NCBI GenBank assembly: GCA_949317995.1
Contig: OX439038.1
Coordinates: 62,950,813-63,014,812, forward strand
DNA from: Acholoe squamosa
Taxonomy: Eukaryota; Annelida; Polychaeta; Phyllodocida; Polynoidae
DNA length: 64,000 nt
Direction of reading: 5' to 3'
The position numbers and the translations under genes were made by a program. The notes under the pieces are model-generated. The model worked only from the letters and a program-made list of their open reading frames with translations. It ran no database searches and had not been told where the DNA came from. Shown here piece by piece: positions 58,451 to 64,000 of the stretch (position 1 is its first letter; each line of letters starts with the position of its first letter).

Positions 58451-59251
58451 TTATTTTCTCCTTCTATGGCGACTTTGGTTTGCAAGACCCTTTGGTGGTG
58501 GGTCTTGGTGGTTAAAGACATGTGGGTTGAGGGAGCGACCTAGTGAGGGTCTTCTCCTGGATCTGGATTTTTTGGTGTTGGGGACAAAGTTTACAATTTT
58601 GCTGAAATGCATTCTGCTAGGCTTGCCTGAGTCAGGCTGCAAATTTAGATCGGAACTGTATGCAGGGTCCATGTCTATTTGTTCTGCTGAGAGGGAGGTG
58701 TCAGAGTCACTGTCCTCCTCAGATGAAGCTTGGTATGTTTTGGGTAGGGGTCTCCAGACCTGGGTCGAGCCAATTGTTTTGAAAGTTTCTGGTCTATTGT
58801 CTTTGTTCATGCTGCATGGGCAGCTGTAGCTATACATTAGGTGGGGACAATTTCTTCCCAGGGTGGCGAATCTAGTAGGTGGCCCTATTGGAGAGCAGAC
58901 TCGTGTGCTCCAATGGGGCAGGCCGGTTGGTATGGGCGTGCCTGGTCTGCCACTATCTCCTGTTGGCCTGTCAGTGCGGTCTCCGCCTCCTCGATTAGGT
59001 CGTTGGCCTCTGTATTGAAAAAACAGAACAAGAGAAGGGGGATTTTTAGTTTTAGGGTCGATCATAGTGCATGGATTACAAGGCGACCAACAAAAATACC
59101 AAATTGACAGGTAAGGCAGTGAATTAGGCAGTGCATATTGATGTGCAGTGTCACCGGGCCGGTGTAGACTCATGGCCAAATGTGAGCGGGAAACTGGAAT
59201 ATCCAGGGTCCAGGTTAGTTCTGCTGCGCGGCACGGGTAGCGCCACTGCAT
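58451..59251 (-). CDS. 266-codon ORF 3' of env, Arg/Ser-rich C terminus
   Basis: An open frame of 266 codons from ATG 59251 to TAG-type stop at 58451. Not recognised. Visible: a hydrophobic/Trp-Cys stretch near residues 45-60; Gly/Arg/Pro-rich middle; an acidic Ser run (SSEEDSDSDTS) near residue 180; and a strongly basic tail with SRSRRRP and RHRRR at the end. A good splice acceptor on - (ttctgttttttcaatacag, ending 59010) lies inside the frame, so the real product may start at an internal exon and use this or another frame. Basic tails like this suggest nucleic-acid binding or nuclear entry. It could be an accessory gene of the retroelement, or a chance ORF in GC-rich DNA. Confidence 0.35.
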   Translation of the reverse strand: MQWRYPCRAAELTWTLDIPVSRSHLAMSLHRPGDTAHQYALPNSLPYLSIWYFCWSPCNPCTMIDPKTKNPPSLVLFFQYRGQRPNRGGGDRTDRPTGDSGRPGTPIPTGLPHWSTRVCSPIGPPTRFATLGRNCPHLMYSYSCPCSMNKDNRPETFKTIGSTQVWRPLPKTYQASSEEDSDSDTSLSAEQIDMDPAYSSDLNLQPDSGKPSRMHFSKIVNFVPNTKKSRSRRRPSLGRSLNPHVFNHQDPPPKGLANQSRHRRRK

Positions 59252-59531
59252 GGGGACCTGTTCTTATTTAGTTCATGCGAAAAACATTGGCTGGCGCCAC
59301 TGAGCTGGCGTTTGTTCAGCGTTCGTGTAAGGACATGGTCAAATGGCATGGTCAATGGTGTAGACTTGCCATGGACTCATTGGGTTCATGTGTAAGGGTT
59401 GTCTCAACTCTGGGTTAGGCGATTCTGGGTCCCAAAGGTGGGTTTGGTTGGCTGGAATTTTGAATTTTGATGATGCGCTTTTTCGGAAAAATAGGTCCAA
59501 AAATTAACTTTATGCTCCCGTTTTGGATCCT

Positions 59532-59538
59532 GATATAA
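59532..59538 (+). promoter_or_regulatory. TATA box on + strand inside the element
   Basis: tataaaa in the context gatataaaagaggg, 104 nt before an ATG opening a hydrophobic reading frame. Antisense to env. Activity is inference. Confidence 0.35.
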
Positions 59539-59641
59539 AAGAGGGCGGAGGCTATTTTGGGATCAGAAAGCGGCGGCTAAGACTGATAAAACGGAGGCCT
59601 GAAATATTGTCGAAAAGGTCGAAAAAGGAGAAAAAGGAGAC

Positions 59642-59930
59642 ATGATTGTGCTGTCAAGATTGATCTCCATGCCGTCTGGGACGGTCTTTCTGCTCATCGT
59701 GGCTGTGGGCATGTTTGGGTGAGTACAGGTGGATGATTTTTTGGGGAATTTTGGGGCTATGTACAGTCGGGCGTGTCGCCGGTGGTTTGACACCTGTGTG
59801 TTTGTGTGATTTCAGAGTCGTCCTTTTGTGGGTCTTTTTGGGCACGGTGCCGGCGGTGTGTGGGCTCGTGCGTGGACCCTATGATGGCCCGGAGGGAGGG
59901 GCCAGTGGGCCCTGCTTGGTCCGCTGTTAG
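59642..59930 (+). CDS. Small hydrophobic spliced ORF, antisense to the element
   Basis: ATG at 59642; 77 nt to a gtgagt donor at 59719; acceptor gtgatttcag ending 59815; then 38 codons to TAG. The joined product is about 63 aa with one long hydrophobic stretch (TVFLLIVAVGMFG continuing VVLLWVFLGTVPA) and a short Gly/Pro tail, like a signal peptide or single membrane anchor. Not recognised; may be chance. Confidence 0.25.
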
Positions 59931-60878
59931 GCGAGGATGGTATGTACAGTCTTTGTTTGAGGGGTAGAATAAACAAACAAAAAGGTATAACGCTAGTATG
60001 GGGAATTGGAATTGTCTATGGAACTGGATTGATTATCCTTCTGAGTCTTGAAATTTGTTTGTAGAGGTGGTATTTGTGAGTTGTGGGTATTTAGCTGGGG
60101 TATTGGTCATGTTTTTCAGAAGGTGGGCTGAGGCGAGGAACTCCTCAAGATGCACGTGGTGCGGCCGAGAAGGCTATGAAGAGGAAAAGGCTAGATCCAG
60201 AAGGTGGCCGGCCAAATGCGAGGATGTGATTCGAAAATTGATTGTGATAAATGACTGTGATGATTATAACAAGTGCCATGAGCCTGATTTGCCTGTGATT
60301 TTATCCAATAATATATTTGAGAAGTCCACCACCAGTCAGAAGTTATGTTGTTTGTTCTGGGCTTCTAAATTGGCATGGGCGGGCTTTCAAATTTCATGCG
60401 GGGTGGTATTGTTAGCTTGGGTCGAAAACAAGTCTAGTGATATTGTTAACACGTGCTTATGTTATTGTTTTGACGCAGATATTGAGTGCAGGTGTCCTGA
60501 CTGACGTTAAGTTGTCATGCCAACGTGGGAAAAATGAAAGAGATCTGACGTTGGGGAGGCCGACGGCAGTGGTGAGACGCAGCGCCGGCGTTCTGACGCA
60601 GCGTTTGGCGGGGAGCCAGACGCGACGTCAGAAACAAGATGGCGACGTCTCATCGTGCAGTGGGCCCTCACAGTGAGTCGAAATAACTGTGTTATTGTGG
60701 GTCGAAACTGTGTTGTGGTATGGAGATGTTGTTAAGATGGTTTTAATTGTGGGTGGGGTCGGATTTAGAGCTATTAAGGATGGGGATGATCCCCACATGA
60801 AGGTGTTAGATTGGGCTATCCGGTGGATTGGGCGACCGGGAGAGTCCATTACCAGGTTATATGGGGGGTGGCCGGCGG

Positions 60879-63422
60879 TTAATTGATCCCCACATGAGGA
60901 TCAAAGTAGGTTTTTGATGAAAACTTACCGCTGGTTGATGTTGAGGGTGGTGTGAGCATCATCTCCGGTTGCTTGTACATGTATTTGTCTTTCTTTGGCT
61001 GATGCCGGAGTGGGGTGTACTTTGTGAGCTCAGCCGGGGAGTCATGGCGATCAGCCGGCCAGGACTCACAAGGTAGTTGTATGGCGGGGTCAGTGTCACT
61101 AGAGGCAAGTTGAAAATCGGGTTGTCCTTCTGAGGAGATGACCACTGTCATGTGGTGAGCTCCTTTTAAGACCCTGTACAGCGGTATTCTCCATAGAAGT
61201 GGTACCGGAGGATAGCGCTGCAGCGGGATCTGTCGGACTTGTCCCCCGATTATTGTCCTGATGTCAGACTTCCAATGGAGATCCAGGTGTCTGCCCAGGG
61301 GTGCCGTAAGGCGAGCTGGGGAGACCTTAGGGGCTGTGATGGTGGGGGCCCAGAGATTCTGTCCATAGATCATTTTGCCAACGGTGAAATCAAAGGTTTG
61401 ACCATTGGCATGGATCTTGGCCACAATCGAAGGTGTCCTGTGGCTGTCCTGTTTGCAGTAGGGCCAGTGTCGCAGGCACCTCTTGGCGGTACTCCATGTG
61501 ATGTACAGGAGGGTTGCTATTAAGATCCAGGTGAACATGTCCTGGTAGCGGTCAGGCGATTGTACAAAATCCAGATCTGTGTTTGGGGTCGTTTGTGGAG
61601 CTGGCCAGTTTTTGTTAGCCTGGCGTATCAGATCTTTAAAACGATCCCAACTCTCCGCATTAGCCATCTTGGGTGTTCGGGTTGCTGAGACTAGTGTGAT
61701 AAAGCGCGCCAATTGATTGACACGAAGATGGTTCTTAAGGGTTAATGCGCAGCAAAGTAGTGCCAGGAGGGGTGATACCAAATGTATCCAGGGTGAGAAC
61801 TGGAGGTGGTATCCTAGATGCGTCAGGGAGTTAGTGGATAGGAGGGCTGACTGGTCCCTAAGTCCCTGTGCGGCTCTTTTAAGGGTTAGGGTGTCTTGGA
61901 AGAGGGGTGTTATTTTTTGATTGTGTAGGTGTTTTAATTTTTCAAAATTGGGCAGGTGAAGGGTCTGGGTAGTGGTTGCCATGGTGATGCCGGAAACATT
62001 GGTTGGAGGTTGACCGAAATGTCGCCACAGTGGTAAATTGAAGTAGGCTTTTGATATGGGTTCTAAGGTGAAATTTTGGGTGCAAGATAAATCAGAATTG
62101 GTTAAAATCATGCCGGCATTTTTAATGGAGCACAGACATGGGACTGAGATGACTGAGTATGCTCTATTCTTAATTTCGACTTGGCCTGAATTTGTGCATT
62201 GGAGCATGGAAGTGGGATGGTCGGTTATTAATAGGAAAGTGCTGTGAGATAGGGGTTGGATAAGATTTGGTATGGGTGCTGCCATGTGTGCTTTAAAACT
62301 GCAGGTATGGTGCACCGCCTCTGGTAGGTCTAAAAATAGGGATAGAGTGCATGTGGGGTGTGTGGCCGACAACAGAGGTAGGGGTAGGTTACAGCTGATA
62401 AGGTGGCCGAGGTCACACATATCCAGGTCAGCTTGTGTAAACTGTATATAGTGTGAGTGGGTCTTGGACATAGCCAAGTAGCCGGGAAGTGGCTCCACCT
62501 GGGTGTGACCTACTGACTTAGTGTCGGAGGTGTCGAAAGGCACGGGGAAGGTTTCTATTCTAAATATAGAAAAGGTGCTTCCCCCTCTGGTTATGGGTAC
62601 TGGTATGGTTATTAACAGGCTCGAGTTATGGCTCCAGTGCACATGTACTCGGCGCCGATAATAATAACTTATGGGTAGGCCTTCTAAAATAATGCCGTGG
62701 TGTGCCTCGTGCAGGAGGCTGGACAAATTGTTTAAACCTAAACTGAGGTCGTCTTGTGTGATGATGGATTGGGGTAGGGTGCCCTCAAGTAGATTATTAA
62801 TGGTTAAGAGCAGATTTTCCAAGTCGCTTTGGAGGTCAATTAAAGACTCTATTTGAGAATTTGCTGCTGTGAATAACATTGAATAGAAGGTGTCCTGTCT
62901 GGATTGGAGTTCTAATTTTAATAATATTGATGAGATGTTAGAATTTAAATGCTCTAATTTTCCGGAAATAAAAGATAGAGCATCATCAGTGTCGTTTTGG
63001 AATTTTGAGAAGATGTTGACAGAATTGTAATTAAATTCTGAAATATTTAACAAGAAATGTGTGGCTAATTCTACCACGTGCATTTTGGTGGCTAACTTTT
63101 TATCCAGGTCAGACATCTCAGAATTCAAAATATCAATTTCTGGTTGAGTCCCGAGGCCTATTGAAGCTCTTAAAATGTCACCAATGACTTGGCCGGGGGC
63201 ATTTCTGGCTTTTCTGATATTTGGAGGTGAAATCAATTTTGACAAAGTTTTTAGTGTTGTTTTTGACTTGGAGAATAGGCTCTGTATCATGTTGTCTAGG
63301 GCATGGGCTGTGTGCTTAATGTATTGGGGTGCCTCAGTGCTGATGAGAGGGCTGAGTAGTTTTGGCTGACTTAGGTTCTGATCAAAGGTCAAGTTAAGGC
63401 TAAAGGTCAATGGATAGTCCAT
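60879..63422 (-). CDS. env: Envelope-like glycoprotein, baculovirus F/errantivirus Env type
   Basis: Seen: 847 uninterrupted codons. A furin-like site R-K-A-R (residues 70-73) is followed by a Gly/Ala/Ile segment (74-90) that could be a fusion peptide, then heptad-rich helices (about 95-240), a Cys-containing middle region (Cys 336, 344, 358, 374, 409, 429, 431, 447), several NxS/T sites, and two hydrophobic segments (about 543-560 and 629-645). A tail of about 200 residues follows, Pro-rich and basic. Known: F-type Env proteins of baculoviruses and errantiviruses have this order (short F2, furin site, fusion peptide, coiled-coil, stalk, membrane anchor). Odd: two membrane-like segments and a much longer tail than usual. 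The frame stays open to 63635 and encodes a signal-peptide-like stretch upstream of the first ATG, so the real start is probably spliced in. Family call from layout and the helical pattern, not from a search. Confidence 0.6.
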   Translation of the reverse strand: MDYPLTFSLNLTFDQNLSQPKLLSPLISTEAPQYIKHTAHALDNMIQSLFSKSKTTLKTLSKLISPPNIRKARNAPGQVIGDILRASIGLGTQPEIDILNSEMSDLDKKLATKMHVVELATHFLLNISEFNYNSVNIFSKFQNDTDDALSFISGKLEHLNSNISSILLKLELQSRQDTFYSMLFTAANSQIESLIDLQSDLENLLLTINNLLEGTLPQSIITQDDLSLGLNNLSSLLHEAHHGIILEGLPISYYYRRRVHVHWSHNSSLLITIPVPITRGGSTFSIFRIETFPVPFDTSDTKSVGHTQVEPLPGYLAMSKTHSHYIQFTQADLDMCDLGHLISCNLPLPLLSATHPTCTLSLFLDLPEAVHHTCSFKAHMAAPIPNLIQPLSHSTFLLITDHPTSMLQCTNSGQVEIKNRAYSVISVPCLCSIKNAGMILTNSDLSCTQNFTLEPISKAYFNLPLWRHFGQPPTNVSGITMATTTQTLHLPNFEKLKHLHNQKITPLFQDTLTLKRAAQGLRDQSALLSTNSLTHLGYHLQFSPWIHLVSPLLALLCCALTLKNHLRVNQLARFITLVSATRTPKMANAESWDRFKDLIRQANKNWPAPQTTPNTDLDFVQSPDRYQDMFTWILIATLLYITWSTAKRCLRHWPYCKQDSHRTPSIVAKIHANGQTFDFTVGKMIYGQNLWAPTITAPKVSPARLTAPLGRHLDLHWKSDIRTIIGGQVRQIPLQRYPPVPLLWRIPLYRVLKGAHHMTVVISSEGQPDFQLASSDTDPAIQLPCESWPADRHDSPAELTKYTPLRHQPKKDKYMYKQPEMMLTPPSTSTSGKFSSKTYFDPHVGIN

Positions 63423-63567
63423 GTAATTGGCTAGTAATGTTTGGGGTAACTTGGTAAACAGTGCGCCATAGTTGGGTCTGAAGATGGTGTTCAGATTGTT
63501 GTCTGATGTTGAGGTGCAGCCGAGGAGCAGATGTAGGAATATACAGACTGCTAGGATGGCTGCTGCT

Positions 63568-63590
63568 CTAGAAAAATGAGAAGAAATTGA
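63568..63590 (-). promoter_or_regulatory. Splice acceptor at the env 5' end
   Basis: Read on -, tttcttctcatttttctag is a pyrimidine tract with AG at 63569-63568. The exon would open at 63567 directly into a signal-peptide-like hydrophobic stretch in the env frame. This suits a spliced subgenomic env mRNA. Confidence 0.5.
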
Positions 63591-63635
63591 AAATTTTGAG
63601 GATTTTGAAAATTTTGATGGTGGGGTTCACTTTAA

Positions 63636-64000
63636 AAAATAACATTAGCCCAGTCACAAATGGGATGTTAGTATGGTCAAGTATTTACAAAGGTCGGGGA
63701 ATCTGTGGGTGGTAGGGTTTTGTTGTCACATGAAAGGTTTTATGCAGATGGACTGGTGCCTGTTGTCACCGTCAGGGGCGGCACACGAGCTTGAGCATGG
63801 AATCTGTTTATCTCGAAGACAGCAAACTGGAATACTATGCTGGCCGTATTCCTTATGGCCAGTTCACGTCCAATTCTGGAGTATTGGCGGGGTAAGTCCC
63901 TGAGGGGCTGTTCCGACGCTATAAGCGTGCGAGCACATAAAAGTGCTATGTATGATGCAGATCTATGATTAAACCTGCCCCATGGAGGCCGGCGGGGATT
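63636..64000. other. Sequence upstream of env, end of window
   Basis: No integrase or other pol motif was recognised in the - strand frames of the last 365 bases. If the element has gag-pol, it starts further right. Confidence 0.4.

Larger units (their letters stand above)
59252..60878. other. GC-richer region between env and the 266-codon ORF
   Basis: No - strand ORF above 80 codons. On + there is a TATA box at 59532-59538, a small spliced hydrophobic ORF at 59642-59930, an open frame without a start at 60055-60504, and a CpG-rich stretch at 60540-60660 with aagatggcg. Confidence 0.4.
56589..64000 (-). mobile_element. Env-bearing LTR retroelement, 3' part, antisense in RPRD1
   Basis: Seen on the - strand, read from the right: an envelope-like ORF (63422-60879), a further ORF (59251-58451), a purine-rich stretch and a 677-bp LTR (57265-56589). 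The GC content is higher between about 58.3 and 64 kb than in the flanks. Inferred: a Ty3/gypsy-errantivirus-like or other env-carrying element whose gag-pol and 5' LTR lie past the window end. It sits after an RPRD1 exon while the RPRD1 C-terminal part is still to come, so an antisense intronic insertion is the simplest reading. The AT-rich 57.3-58.3 kb stretch between LTR and ORF is unexplained and could mean two separate insertions. Confidence 0.6.

Noticed and set aside
58527-58829. 100-codon + strand ORF antisense to the 266-codon frame
   Set aside because: Shadow of the - strand frame, without its own promoter or domain.
60055-60504. 149-codon Cys-rich + strand ORF as a stand-alone gene
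   Set aside because: It begins with a TTG, has no ATG before residue 19 and no homology I can see; kept only as part of the possible antisense unit.

Overview
The window is animal nuclear DNA: AT-rich, with genes split by large GT-AG introns full of small inverted-repeat elements, LINE and LTR-retroelement remains and microsatellites. An invertebrate, probably a marine deuterostome such as an echinoderm, hemichordate or amphioxus, fits the gene structures and repeat style, but the species cannot be fixed from the sequence. No rRNA, tRNA, bacterial operon or CRISPR array was seen.

Layout. (1) 1-24902, + strand: the last seven exons of a PPP1R16A/B-type (MYPT3/TIMAP) protein phosphatase 1 regulatory subunit, ending in a CAAX box; its 5' exons lie left of the window. 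The 8.6-kb intron 1455-10051 holds most of a 5.6-kb inverted-repeat element. (2) 24903-31450: 3' flank or UTR of that gene, facing the 3' end of POLR2C. (3) 31451-51630, - strand: a complete eight-exon POLR2C (RNA polymerase II subunit RPB3, 273 aa). Its 8.6-kb intron 4 contains, on the opposite strand, a small three-coding-exon gene for a kinase-fold protein lacking the catalytic residues (a pseudokinase), followed by a 44-bp minisatellite. Its 8.8-kb intron 1 contains a dead LINE on the - strand and a cluster of DR1-type nuclear-receptor motifs. (4) 52005 onward, + strand: an RPRD1-type Pol II CTD-interaction-domain gene, head to head with POLR2C with 374 bp between the start codons, including a probable 6-nt microexon. 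(5) 56589-64000, - strand: an apparent LTR retroelement inserted antisense in what is probably an RPRD1 intron. It has a 677-bp LTR, an intact 847-codon envelope-like ORF resembling the baculovirus F/errantivirus Env class, and a 3.6-kb 3' region with one further ORF; gag-pol and the 5' LTR would lie beyond the right edge.

Working together: POLR2C and RPRD1 both act in Pol II transcription (core subunit and CTD-binding factor) and share a short intergenic promoter region. The most unusual items are the pseudokinase gene nested inside POLR2C and the env-bearing element with a spliced-in envelope N terminus, a long cytoplasmic tail and an extra 3' region.
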